From the NCBI GenBank assembly GCA_946886075.1, contig CAMPHR010000045.1, positions 1 to 20,731 on the forward strand: 20,731 bases of DNA, given 5' to 3'. A program made the translations under genes and the position numbers. Shown here piece after piece: positions 1 to 11,037 of the stretch. Below the pieces are notes generated by a model. It was not told where the DNA came from. It searched no databases and worked only from the letters and a program-made list of their open reading frames with translations. The stretch comes from an uncultured Novosphingobium sp. (GTDB lineage: Bacteria; Pseudomonadota; Alphaproteobacteria; Sphingomonadales; Sphingomonadaceae). Within the stretch, counting starts at the first letter, position 1. Every line of letters starts with the position of its first letter.

Positions 1-4221
<4,221 letters not shown>

Positions 4222-4240
4222 CAGCGCTTCCTTCTAAATC

Positions 4241-4298
4241 CGTTTGGTTCGAGCTTGTCGAGAAGTGGACCCCGTTCTCGACAAGCTCGAACCGAACG
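4241..4298. repeat. Long near-perfect inverted repeat between gltD and gltB
   Basis: Two 24-nt arms (4241-4264 and 4275-4298) are reverse complements except for one position, which can form a G-U pair, and they enclose a 10-nt loop. The core is TTCGAGCTTGTCGAGAA and its complement. I recall this core as a repeat scattered between genes in sphingomonad genomes, which is memory and not a search. It fills most of the 94-bp gltD-gltB gap, ending 19 nt before the gltB start codon and beginning 17 nt after the gltD stop in transcript order. No T-tract follows, so it does not look like a standard intrinsic terminator. It may act as an RNA processing or stability element. Confidence 0.85.
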
Positions 4299-4315
4299 GG
4301 TGGATGAGGTTCAGG

Positions 4316-5761
4316 TCAGGCGGCGACCTTCTCGGCCGCCTTCGCCTTCGTCCGCAGATAGCGGTGCATATGCTCGGTCACGTCGCGGCCGTCGCGGATC
4401 GCCCACACGACCAGCGAAGCGCCGCGCACGATGTCGCCAGCGGCAAACACGCCGTCCATGCTCGTCATCATCGTCTTGTGATCGACGCGCAGCGTGCCCC
4501 AGCGGGTGACTGACAAATCCTTCGCGCCGAACATCTTGGGCAGTTCTTCCGGATCATAGCCCAGCGCCTTGATGACCATGTCGGCCTCCAGCACATGTTC
4601 TGTGCCCGGGTCAGCTTCCGGCGCGCGGCGGCCCGAAGCGTCGGGCTGGCCGAGGCGCATCTTCGTCACCTTGACGCCGCTCACATGTTCCGTGCCCTCG
4701 AACGCGATCGGCGCGGAAAGCCAGACGAACTCGACGCCTTCCTCTTCCGCATTCTGCACTTCGCGCTGCGACCCCGGCATATTTTCCCGGTCGCGGCGGT
4801 AGAGGCACTTCACCGACGTCGCACCCTGGCGGATGGCGGTGCGGACGCAATCCATCGCCGTGTCGCCGCCGCCGATCACCACGACCTTCTTGCCATTGGC
4901 GTGCAGCGTGCCGTCCTCATGCTCGGGCACCGCATCGCCAAAGCCTGCGCGGTTGGACGCGGTGAGGAAATCGAGCGCCTTGATCACGCCCTTGGCACCC
5001 ACGCCCGGGGCCTTGATGTCACGCGGCTTGTAGACGCCGGTCGCGATCAGGACGGCGTCATGGCGGCTGCGTAATTCTTCCATCGACGCATCACGGCCGA
5101 CTTCGAACCCTTCATGGAAGACGATGCCGCCGTCCTTCAGCCGCTGGACGCGGCGCATGACGACGTCCTTCTCCAGCTTGAAGCCGGGGATGCCATAGGT
5201 CAGCAGCCCGCCCGCACGGTCGTGCCGGTCATAGACATGCACCTCATAGCCCGCGACGCGCAGATATTCCGCCGTGGTCAGGCCCGCCGGGCCCGCACCG
5301 ATCACGCCGACCGACTGGCCAAGCGGCTTGCCGGGCACCAGCGGTTCGACCCAGCCTTCCTTCCAGGCCGTGTCAGTGATGTATTTTTCGACAGAGCCAA
5401 TGGTGACCGCGCCATGACCGGAAAATTCGATGACGCAATTGCCCTCGCACAGGCGATCCTGCGGGCAGATGCGGCCGCAAATTTCGGGCATCGTGCTGGT
5501 CAGGTTGGAAAGCTCATAGGCTTCACGCAGCCGCCCTTCGGCCGTCAGGCGCAACCAGTCGGGGATATGATTGTGCAGCGGGCAATGGGTCGCGCAATAG
5601 GGCACGCCACATTGCGAGCAGCGCGAAGCCTGTTCTTCCGCCTTGTCCAGCAGGAAGCTGCGGCTGATTTCCATGAAGTCGTCGGCGCGATCATCCGCCG
5701 AACGCTTCTCGGGATAGGCTTGGCCCGTTCCCACGAATTTCAGCATCGGATTGTCAGCCAT
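4316..5761 (-). CDS. gltD: Glutamate synthase (NADPH) small subunit
   Basis: GltD takes electrons from NADPH through FAD and passes them by iron-sulphur clusters to the large subunit GltB. The 481-residue protein has the family's usual length and layout. Two N-terminal cysteine groups (C48, C51, C56, C60 and C95, C99, C105, C109) should bind two [4Fe-4S] clusters. An FAD-binding GAGPAGL motif is at 155-161, an NADPH-binding GGGDTAMD motif is at about 297-304, and a second FAD contact AAGDIVRG is near 440. The start at 5761 is preceded by an AGGGA ribosome site. Its partner gltB follows directly downstream, which supports the function and argues against an unpaired homologue such as a PreA/PreT-type reductase. 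Confidence 0.97.
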   Translation of the reverse strand: MADNPMLKFVGTGQAYPEKRSADDRADDFMEISRSFLLDKAEEQASRCSQCGVPYCATHCPLHNHIPDWLRLTAEGRLREAYELSNLTSTMPEICGRICPQDRLCEGNCVIEFSGHGAVTIGSVEKYITDTAWKEGWVEPLVPGKPLGQSVGVIGAGPAGLTTAEYLRVAGYEVHVYDRHDRAGGLLTYGIPGFKLEKDVVMRRVQRLKDGGIVFHEGFEVGRDASMEELRSRHDAVLIATGVYKPRDIKAPGVGAKGVIKALDFLTASNRAGFGDAVPEHEDGTLHANGKKVVVIGGGDTAMDCVRTAIRQGATSVKCLYRRDRENMPGSQREVQNAEEEGVEFVWLSAPIAFEGTEHVSGVKVTKMRLGQPDASGRRAPEADPGTEHVLEADMVIKALGYDPEELPKMFGAKDLSVTRWGTLRVDHKTMMTSMDGVFAAGDIVRGASLVVWAIRDGRDVTEHMHRYLRTKAKAAEKVAA

Positions 5762-5821
5762 GATGAGTCCCTAAAATGAATTCAGGGCGCACATAGCAGA
5801 AAAACCGGCAGAGTCACGTGG

Positions 5822-5850
5822 ATTCTACGATATATGACAGCCTACGTTAC
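5822..5850 (-). promoter_or_regulatory. Candidate sigma70-type promoter for gltD-gltB
   Basis: On the minus strand a TAGAAT box (5827-5822) matches five of six bases of the -10 consensus. With a 17-nt spacer the -35 position is GTAACG, which is a poor match. It lies about 60 nt upstream of the gltD start in a visibly A+T-richer gap. I saw no sigma54 GG-N10-GC pair here. Weak evidence, offered as a candidate only. Confidence 0.25.
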
Positions 5851-5883
5851 CTAAAATTGCAGCGTTTGTAGCACGGATTAGCC

Positions 5884-5904
5884 AAAACGCAGCCAATCAG
5901 CCGC
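5884..5904 (-). terminator. Weak hairpin with short T-run after uppP
   Basis: In the transcript, GCGGCT and GGCTGC (5904-5899 and 5894-5889) can form a six-pair stem with two G-U pairs around a GATT loop, followed by GTTTTG. It lies about 20 nt past the uppP stop codon, where a terminator would be expected. The stem is weak and the T-run short, so this is a low-confidence call. Confidence 0.35.
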
Positions 5905-5924
5905 AACATAGGACCGATATGGCC

Positions 5925-6734
5925 CTACCGCAGGGTGAGCCAGATCAGCGCCCCTGCGCCAGCCACGATCCGATACCAGGCAAAGGGGACGAAACCCTGC
6001 CGCGAAACAAGCCCGACAAACCAGCGGATTACCAGCAGCGCGACTATGAAGGAGACGATGAACCCCAATGCGATGCTGCTCCAGCCGACCGTGGCAGAGG
6101 TGATGTCGCTTCCCTTTTTCAGCAGCTCCAATGTCGAAGCGCCCAACATCGTAGGGATCGCCAGGAAAAAGCTGAACTCCGCAGCCGTCCGCCGCTCGAC
6201 GCCCAGGGCCAGCGCGCCCATGATCGTCGCGCCCGACCGGCTCACCCCCGGAATCATAGAAATACATTGAATAAAGCCGATGCCCACCACTCGGGCGAGC
6301 GGAATGTCGGCAATACCGTGGAAGCGGTTATCCTTCGCCATCCGCTCGATCAGCAATATCGCAATGCCGCCGACGATCAGCGCCCAGGCGACGACCTGCG
6401 GCGCCCCCAGCAACATCTCGATATAGTCGTGCATCGCCAGCCCGATCACGACCGACGGCAGGAAGGCCACCAGCAAGTTGCGTAGAAAGCGCCAGCTTGT
6501 CGGCTCCTTGCGCAACAATCCCATCGCCACCGCCCAGAAGGTGCGCCAATACAGCACGACGACCGCCAGGATCGCGCCCAGCTGGATGATGACATTGAAC
6601 ATCGCCCAGGTCGCCGCATCATAGCCGAGCAGTTCGCTCGCCAGGATCAGGTGTCCGGTGGACGATACGGGCAGGAACTCGGTAAGCCCCTCGACAATGC
6701 CTAGCAGGATGACCGTTAGATAATGCAGGTCCAT
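5925..6734 (-). CDS. uppP: Undecaprenyl-diphosphatase UppP (BacA family)
   Basis: This inner-membrane enzyme dephosphorylates undecaprenyl diphosphate to recycle the lipid carrier used in peptidoglycan and other envelope polymers; overproduction of the family gives bacitracin resistance. The 269-residue hydrophobic protein is of normal length and carries both family signatures: EGLTEFLPVSSTGH (15-28, with E15, E19 and H28) and PGVSRSGAT (162-170, with R166), which together form the active site. Several membrane segments are evident through the rest of the protein. The start at 6734 has an AAGGA element 12 nt upstream. A 177-bp gap separates it from the next upstream gene, so it may have its own promoter. 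Confidence 0.96.
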   Translation of the reverse strand: MDLHYLTVILLGIVEGLTEFLPVSSTGHLILASELLGYDAATWAMFNVIIQLGAILAVVVLYWRTFWAVAMGLLRKEPTSWRFLRNLLVAFLPSVVIGLAMHDYIEMLLGAPQVVAWALIVGGIAILLIERMAKDNRFHGIADIPLARVVGIGFIQCISMIPGVSRSGATIMGALALGVERRTAAEFSFFLAIPTMLGASTLELLKKGSDITSATVGWSSIALGFIVSFIVALLVIRWFVGLVSRQGFVPFAWYRIVAGAGALIWLTLR

Positions 6735-6911
6735 GGGCGGCTCTGGTCCTTGAACTGAAGGGGAAATCGCCCGGCAGGCGGACGGAAGGGTGGCGCCGCC
6801 TATTGTGCAGATGCGCGCGTTGGGCGCAATGCGGGCCGGATGCTCATCGCCGCGCCATCCTGTCCGTCCATCGACAGAGTGGCAGGCGGCAATGAACGCA
6901 CCTTTTAGATG

Positions 6912-7847
6912 TCAGGCCTTCACCCGTCCAGCAAAGCGGCCATGGCGCCGATAACGGACCAGCCAGCTGTCGGCGATCGCCTCCATCGGCGTCGGGGCAA
7001 CGCCCAGCTCCGCCAAGCCCAGCGCGCCCGGCGACACGACATTGTCCCGCTGCAGCATCGCATATTGATCCCGCGTGATGGGCGCGCCCGGCAGCCAGCC
7101 AAGGCTCGCGATCGCCGACGCGATAGAGGGCGGCACCGCAATCAGGCTGCGATCCCGGCCGATCGCCTTGCCGATCCAGCGGTTGAGTTCCATCATGCTG
7201 ATCTGGCGCGGCCCGCCCAGTTCGAAGGTCTTGCCGCCATGACGGCCGGGGTCGCCCGCCGCATTGGCGATCGCCTGCGCGACGTCCGCGACATAGACCG
7301 GCTGGAACTTCGTGTCCGCGCCAATCACCGGCACGACAGGCAAGCGGCTGATCAGCTCGGCGAAGCGGTTGAGGAACTGGTCTTCCTGACCGAAGATGAT
7401 CGAGGGGCGAATGATCGTCGCGTTGGGTAAAGCCGCCCTGACAGCGGCTTCTCCCGCCGCCTTGGACTGCCCATAAGCCGATGGGCTCTCCTTGTCCGCG
7501 CCGATCGCCGACACATGGACCAGCGCCTTCGCTCCGGCCTCTGCCGCAGCCTTCGCGACATTGGCGGCGCCGTCATGGTGCGATCCTTCCAGATCGCCGC
7601 TCAGCACGCCCACCAGATTGATGACGATGTCGCTGCCCGCGACGGCCCGGGCCACGCTCTGCGCATTGCGGATGTCGGCCACAACGAACTGCTTCTGTCC
7701 CAGCGCGCCAAGCGGCTGCACGCGCAGCGCGCCTGCCAGATCGCGCTGGGCGATGCGCACGCGCGCGCTCCGCTCCATCAGGGCCTGGGCGACCTGTCGG
7801 CCAAGGAAGCCGCCGCCGCCGAACACCGTAACCAGACTGTCCTTCAT
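6912..7847 (-). CDS. NDUFA9-like NAD(P)-binding atypical SDR protein
   Basis: Rossmann-fold protein of the atypical short-chain dehydrogenase group that includes the complex I accessory subunit NDUFA9 and is often annotated 'complex I NDUFA9 subunit family'. From the ATG at 7847 it has 311 residues. The nucleotide-binding loop VFGGGGFLG is at 8-16, and an AYGQSK segment (Y125, K129) resembles the YxxxK pair of the superfamily. In-frame ATGs at 7859 and 7898 would add 4 or 17 residues. I prefer 7847 because the protein then begins directly before the first beta strand, but the sequence does not settle this. No nuo genes are nearby, so a role in complex I is suggested by family only. It lies 48 bp beyond the TMEM165-family gene on the same strand and may be co-transcribed with it. 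Confidence 0.88.
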   Translation of the reverse strand: MKDSLVTVFGGGGFLGRQVAQALMERSARVRIAQRDLAGALRVQPLGALGQKQFVVADIRNAQSVARAVAGSDIVINLVGVLSGDLEGSHHDGAANVAKAAAEAGAKALVHVSAIGADKESPSAYGQSKAAGEAAVRAALPNATIIRPSIIFGQEDQFLNRFAELISRLPVVPVIGADTKFQPVYVADVAQAIANAAGDPGRHGGKTFELGGPRQISMMELNRWIGKAIGRDRSLIAVPPSIASAIASLGWLPGAPITRDQYAMLQRDNVVSPGALGLAELGVAPTPMEAIADSWLVRYRRHGRFAGRVKA

Positions 7848-7902
7848 CACGCGTTCCATGCCTGTCTTGCTTGGGAAAAGAGTCAGCACCCCTTGCAACA
7901 GC

Positions 7903-7931
7903 CGCCGCCCGCTGACAACCGCCGGGCGGCG
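7903..7931 (-). other. GC-rich hairpin between the cation exporter and the NDUFA9-like gene
   Basis: Perfect 8-bp arms (7903-7910 and 7924-7931) enclose a 13-nt loop in the region between the exporter stop (7947) and the NDUFA9-like start. No T-run follows in the transcript, so it is not a classical terminator. It may be a weak attenuator or simply GC-rich chance pairing. Confidence 0.4.
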
Positions 7932-7946
7932 ATCCCTGTTCCTTTT

Positions 7947-8528
7947 TTAGCCGATCCAGCCCTGCAGGCCAGCGATCATCCACAGCCCAAGGACAAGGAA
8001 CAGCAGCGCCGCGCCGATCTGCAACGCGCGCACCGGCACCTTCTGCGCCAGTGCCTCGCCGAACAACACGGCGGGCACATTGGCGATCATCATGCCCAGC
8101 GTCGTTCCCGCCGTCACCGCCAGGACATTGTCGAAACGCGCGCCCAGCGCCACGGTCGCGACCTGCGTCTTGTCGCCCATCTCGACCAGGAAGAAGGCGA
8201 CCAGCGTCGTCACGAACACGCCCGCCTTCGACGGCGCCTTCAGCGGCTCGTCCTCATCGATCTTGTCCGGGATCAGCGTCCATGCCGCCATCGCGATGAA
8301 GCTTGCCGCCACCGCATAGCGGAACCAGGGCTGCGTCAGCACCCCCGCGATCGAGTGGCCGACCAGCGCCGCGAGAAAATGATTGGCCATGGTCGCGACC
8401 AATATCCCCATGATGATCGGCACCGGCTTTCGAAAGCGGGTGGCGAGCAGCATGGCGAGCAGCTGCGTCTTGTCGCCCATCTCGGCGAGTGCGACCAAGG
8501 CGGTGGAGGTAAAGAGTGCGTCGGTCAT
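7947..8528 (-). CDS. TMEM165/GDT1 (UPF0016) family cation exporter, probably for Mn2+
   Basis: Small inner-membrane protein of 193 residues with the duplicated family signature EMGDKTQ at 16-22 and again at 116-122. This is the hallmark of the TMEM165/GDT1 family, whose bacterial members such as MneA export manganese. Each half carries about three hydrophobic segments, joined by a hydrophilic, acidic linker (about 88-101). I place the start at 8528: the protein then begins immediately before the first membrane segment, and the region further upstream holds conserved riboswitch sequence, not coding sequence. The same frame is open back to 8669, but that extension is Gly/Ser/Arg-rich and unlike the family. 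The manganese-sensing leader strongly supports Mn2+ as the substrate. The ribosome site directly before the start is weak (GGA, 9 nt upstream). Confidence 0.93.
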   Translation of the reverse strand: MTDALFTSTALVALAEMGDKTQLLAMLLATRFRKPVPIIMGILVATMANHFLAALVGHSIAGVLTQPWFRYAVAASFIAMAAWTLIPDKIDEDEPLKAPSKAGVFVTTLVAFFLVEMGDKTQVATVALGARFDNVLAVTAGTTLGMMIANVPAVLFGEALAQKVPVRALQIGAALLFLVLGLWMIAGLQGWIG

Positions 8529-8540
8529 ACGTATATCCGG

Positions 8541-8641
8541 GGCCGGGCGAAGGGTTGAAGACGCAATGCCACCGCCTCCTCCCGCCCGGCCGGACTGGAA
8601 AGAGCCGATGCCATTGGTCTCGCCTGACACGGCCGCCCGGC
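8541..8641 (-). promoter_or_regulatory. Candidate expression platform with two alternative pairings
   Basis: The segment CGCCCGGCC (8549-8541), about 12 nt before the start codon, is complementary to GGCCGGGCG (8591-8583). Eight of its bases are also complementary to GCCGGGCG (8641-8634), which lies on the aptamer side of the GCGAGACC block. The two pairings exclude each other, as expected for a switch. The strong AGGAGG in this region (8580-8575) lies in the loop of the nearer hairpin, more than 40 nt from the start. No T-run follows, so a translational mechanism is more likely than termination. This is inference from complementarity in very GC-rich DNA. Confidence 0.35.
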
Positions 8642-8750
8642 TTCCGCCCAGACGTTCCGCATCCCGCATGCCACGGCCTCTCGGCCAAATATGTTGACAT
8701 ACGGCCCGTCCGCGACGCGAACGGCTGGCTACTCCCCAGATGACGGGGAG
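8605..8750 (-). promoter_or_regulatory. yybP-ykoY manganese riboswitch in the exporter leader
   Basis: Read on the minus strand, this leader holds the conserved blocks of the yybP-ykoY aptamer in the right order: GGGGAGTAGCC (8737-8727), TGTCAACATATTTGG (8699-8685) and GGCGAGACCA (8624-8615). GC-rich segments able to pair lie between them. A stem CTCCCC/GGGGAG (8750-8745 with 8737-8732) sits at the 5' end. The family binds Mn2+ where two conserved loops dock and switches on genes for Mn homeostasis, including exporters of this very family. The aptamer ends about 80-90 nt before the start codon at 8528, leaving room for an expression platform. Exact ends are estimated, because I matched conserved blocks by eye and did not run a covariance model. 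Confidence 0.88.
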
Positions 8751-8752
8751 AG

Positions 8753-8781
8753 CGTCTAAGGGAGATTTGCGCCAAGTGCAA
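8753..8781 (-). promoter_or_regulatory. Candidate promoter for the riboswitch transcript
   Basis: TTGCAC (8781-8776) and TAGACG (8758-8753) on the minus strand are separated by 17 nt. The -35 box is a good match and the -10 box a weak one. Transcription from here would start close to the first stem of the aptamer (8750), which is the expected geometry for a riboswitch leader. Confidence 0.4.
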
Positions 8782-8912
8782 TGCTTGCAGGGCTGGGCAG
8801 AATGTGTGGGCTATTTACGGCCGACCCCAGCCATAGCCGCGCCGTCATCCCGGATTCGATCCGACGCAGAGCAGTCGTTGTCTCCTCGTCGGCTGGCAAG
8901 TAAGTTGGCATA

Positions 8913-9455
8913 ATGACGAACGATCTGAGTTTCAGGTTTCGAAGAGTCAGCGGCAAATTTTTCCGGTCTGTTCTCGCAGATCGGGTAGATGACGCCCTTA
9001 CGCCTCCCGGGCCCGAGAGCGCAGGGCGCTACCATCGTCCGGGCCAGGCCGCGCTCTACATGAGTCCGCAACTGGAATGGGCGATGATTGCGGTTTCGGG
9101 CTACATCCGGGAGGACGGTCGGCGCCGTGCCGTAGTGCCACTGATCGTAGGTGAGGCCCATGTGCTCGATCAACATGATGAGCACGCCTGTCGCCTCCTC
9201 GGCATTGATCGCGATTTGTCGAATGCGCAGTGGCGACAGGCCCTGAAGGCAGGGCAGGAGCCGCCATCATGGCGTAACGCTGACAAAGCGCGTGCGGCGG
9301 GTGCAGACGGCATAATTGATCGTTCGCGCATGATCCCGGGCGGATGGCACGTGAATCTGTTTCGATGGAATGAGTTTGGCGGCCCATCGGTGTCAGTGGC
9401 CGGAGAACCAATTCCAATTCATCTGTCGAGCGACGGGCTGAAATGGGGCTTATAG
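8913..9455 (+). CDS. RES-domain protein (Xre/RES toxin-like, NAD+-degrading family)
   Basis: The 180-residue product fits the RES fold: FRSV near residue 17, then GRYHRPGQAALYMS (about 38-51) followed by a conserved Glu (LEWAM), a W-containing middle, a GADGIIDRS segment and PGGWHVNLF near the C-terminus. RES proteins studied in Xre-RES toxin-antitoxin pairs degrade NAD+ in the cell. Here no Xre/DUF2384 antitoxin precedes the gene; its upstream neighbour is the oppositely oriented riboswitch leader. The ATG at 8913 has no clear ribosome site, and an in-frame TAA at 8901 closes the frame just before it. It may be a solitary toxin-like enzyme, a domesticated RES protein or a leftover half of a pair. 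Family assignment is fairly sure; activity is not. Confidence 0.75.
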   Translation: MTNDLSFRFRRVSGKFFRSVLADRVDDALTPPGPESAGRYHRPGQAALYMSPQLEWAMIAVSGYIREDGRRRAVVPLIVGEAHVLDQHDEHACRLLGIDRDLSNAQWRQALKAGQEPPSWRNADKARAAGADGIIDRSRMIPGGWHVNLFRWNEFGGPSVSVAGEPIPIHLSSDGLKWGL

Positions 9456-9610
9456 TCGCCGCCGCCGCAATGCTGACTGCGGGTCATAGCCCCTACGACA
9501 ATTCGGTTTCGCTCTACGCAGTCGGCGGCGCTGTTCATTTCCCAGATTAGGCCCCCTGCAAAAATTGGCAGGCTAGTGATCGCGATAAGTAGCGGGTGCA
9601 TACGCCTCAT
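9419..9610 (-). CDS. Possible small exported protein of unknown function
   Basis: A 63-codon frame starts at an ATG (9610) preceded by AAGGCGGGGAT. The product begins with a short basic stretch (MRRMH) and about 18 hydrophobic residues, and could be an exported or membrane-anchored peptide. It contains two later cysteines (in ADC and QHC) and a Gly-rich tail ending SPSLDR. Its 3' end overlaps the convergent RES gene by 37 bp. I recognise no family. Codon use is less GC-rich than in the housekeeping neighbours. It could equally be a chance frame. Confidence 0.3.
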   Translation of the reverse strand: MRRMHPLLIAITSLPIFAGGLIWEMNSAADCVERNRIVVGAMTRSQHCGGGDYKPHFSPSLDR

Positions 9611-9903
9611 ATCCCCGCCTTTTTCTCCTTCCGCTCCAATTGCGTCAATGTCTGGAAATATCACGTCACGCACCGAAGCTGTCAGTCCGTTAACCATCCC
9701 CCGCCAGCCATCGGCGGTGCTATTTCGCAAGCAGCCTGTCCAATTGGCTACCTCCGGTTTGAGACGGGTAAGCTGCCCGGCAGCAGGCGACCATTAGCAG
9801 ATGTTCTAGGGCTGATCGCCTTGTCCGGTAAGCAGGCGCATGTTACGTTCGGTGCACAGTAATAATTCTGTCTGGTGCAACAGAACAGATGAAGGGGAGT
9901 GAC
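9456..9903. other. Gene-poor, A+T-richer stretch between the RES and CPBP genes
   Basis: Apart from the doubtful minus-strand frame at 9419-9610, I see no convincing gene here. A plus-strand frame ending at 9862 reads GKLPGSRRPLADVLGLIALS near its end, which looks protein-like, but the frame before it is low-quality and begins in sequence that does not look coding; it may be the tail of a decayed gene. No tRNA, insertion-sequence ends or clear long repeats were seen. Base composition is lower in G+C than in the flanking core genes. Confidence 0.5.
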
Positions 9904-10770
9904 ATGCGGCCAAATCAAAAGGCGTTCGCGTACTTAGAAATCGCGTTCGTTTTTAGCTGGTTTCCGCTCACTATTGCATGGTTCAGGGGCGCTAGATCAT
10001 CAACAGATGCAGGTGGGGCGAGTCTGCTGTTTTTGCTAGGGCCGCCGGTTGCCGCTCTCACATGTGCGTGGCTCTTCGAAAAAGGCCAGCGGACATCTTC
10101 GCTCGGACTGAAGATGCGGCCGAACCGATGGTGGCTGGTTGCGATCGTTCTTCCGATAGCGATAATGGTGTATTCACGGGGAACGGCGTCAGTGCTGGGA
10201 TACTGGGTTGCGCCATTCACTGACCCACGCACGGCCGTCGCAGCGCTGCTCAAACTAAATCCAGAGTTGCTGCCGAATGGGGTTGTCGGCCTCGTGATCA
10301 TGGTAACACTGGTCACGATTGCGTCGTCCATCATATTCACTCTGACAGAGGAGATAGGTTGGCGCGGCTACCTTTACAGGCAGTGGCGGCAACTAGGCTT
10401 CTGGCGCTACTCCTTGGTGACCGGGTTGATTTGGGGCGCTTGGCATTGGCCAATGGTGATTTATTTCGGCGTTGTTTTTAGCGATAATCGCTTAGCTGGC
10501 TTAGCCTATTATCCGCTATCCACGCTTTTGCTTGCTCCGCTGATGACATTGCTGAGGGACAAAGATAATTCAGATTGGGCACCCGGCATATATCATGGGG
10601 TTGTAAATACGATCGGGATTGTTCTGATGAATGATCTTGGCCGTCGGACTACTCCCGAATTCGTCACTCTCTTTTTACTGCTGCCGTGGTTGCTGCTTTT
10701 GGGACTGTTTCGTCGGAAATGGCCAGATCAGGAGAATGCGGCTACGAACGTGGTTGGAAGCCGCAGCTAA
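9904..10770 (+). CDS. CPBP-family intramembrane metalloprotease-like protein
   Basis: Polytopic membrane protein of 288 residues from the ATG at 9904. It has the CPBP (CAAX protease and bacteriocin-processing, also called ABI) motifs: TEEIGWRGYLYR (about 148-159), providing the Glu-Glu and Arg of EExxxR, and GAWHWP (about 180-185), with the second-motif His. A third His (YHGVVNT) lies near 229. The family includes CAAX prenyl-protein proteases of type Rce1 and bacterial proteins linked to bacteriocin self-immunity; the substrate of this one cannot be told. I prefer 9904 over the in-frame ATG at 9889 because AAGGGGAG lies 4 nt before it. The gene is clearly A+T-richer than its neighbours, stands on the opposite strand to most of them and has no obvious partner, which suggests lateral acquisition. 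Confidence 0.88.
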   Translation: MRPNQKAFAYLEIAFVFSWFPLTIAWFRGARSSTDAGGASLLFLLGPPVAALTCAWLFEKGQRTSSLGLKMRPNRWWLVAIVLPIAIMVYSRGTASVLGYWVAPFTDPRTAVAALLKLNPELLPNGVVGLVIMVTLVTIASSIIFTLTEEIGWRGYLYRQWRQLGFWRYSLVTGLIWGAWHWPMVIYFGVVFSDNRLAGLAYYPLSTLLLAPLMTLLRDKDNSDWAPGIYHGVVNTIGIVLMNDLGRRTTPEFVTLFLLLPWLLLLGLFRRKWPDQENAATNVVGSRS

Positions 10771-10816
10771 TCCCGTGATAGCGCCTGAAGCTCCCATTCC
10801 GCTACTCACCCCCTCT

Positions 10817-10845
10817 CGTCATCCCAGCGCAGGCTGAAATCTTGT
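10817..10845. repeat. Degenerate copy of the CGTCATCCCAGC repeat
   Basis: CGTCATCCCAGCGCAGGCTG followed by AAATCTTGTG closely resembles the first half of the intact element found between rpoA and rplQ (18471-18497), but the second arm of its small hairpin has decayed. It lies in the 267-bp gap after the CPBP gene. The only other thing seen in that gap is a weak 5-bp hairpin at 11009-11022, just beyond the rmuC stop codon. Confidence 0.6.
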
Positions 10846-11037
10846 GAGGTTGGGTCGTACCTTATCGCCTCGGTTGCCGACTGCGTTGGCTTCACGCTTC
10901 GAATGTGCCGGCTCCAGCATAGCCGCTCTTTATCAACCGCCAGTCGATGCCGATGCCAAAACTAGGCGGCGCACCATCCAGAGACGTCAGACTTAACGCC
11001 GACAAATAGAGTGGCGGCACTCCCACCTGACAGCCCT

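Noticed and set aside
5762..5924. Sigma54 promoter upstream of gltD, expected for nitrogen genes
   Set aside because: A GG...GC pair near 5866-5883 has the wrong spacing (9 nt rather than 10), so it was not called.
7515..8558. 347-codon plus-strand open frame
   Set aside because: It runs antisense across two recognisable genes (the NDUFA9-like protein and the TMEM165-family exporter) and yields a His/Arg-rich product without motifs.
8529..8669. 47-codon N-terminal extension of the exporter
   Set aside because: The extension passes through the riboswitch leader, is Gly/Ser/Arg-rich and is unlike the family's N-terminus, which starts right before the first membrane helix.
8781..8903. 41-codon plus-strand frame just before the RES gene, considered as an antitoxin
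   Set aside because: It is too short for an Xre/DUF2384 antitoxin, shows no helix-turn-helix or parS-like sequence, and overlaps the probable promoter of the divergent riboswitch.
9596..9862. Plus-strand frame before the CPBP gene
   Set aside because: Only its last 30-40 codons look protein-like and the start is not credible; at most it is the remnant of a decayed gene.
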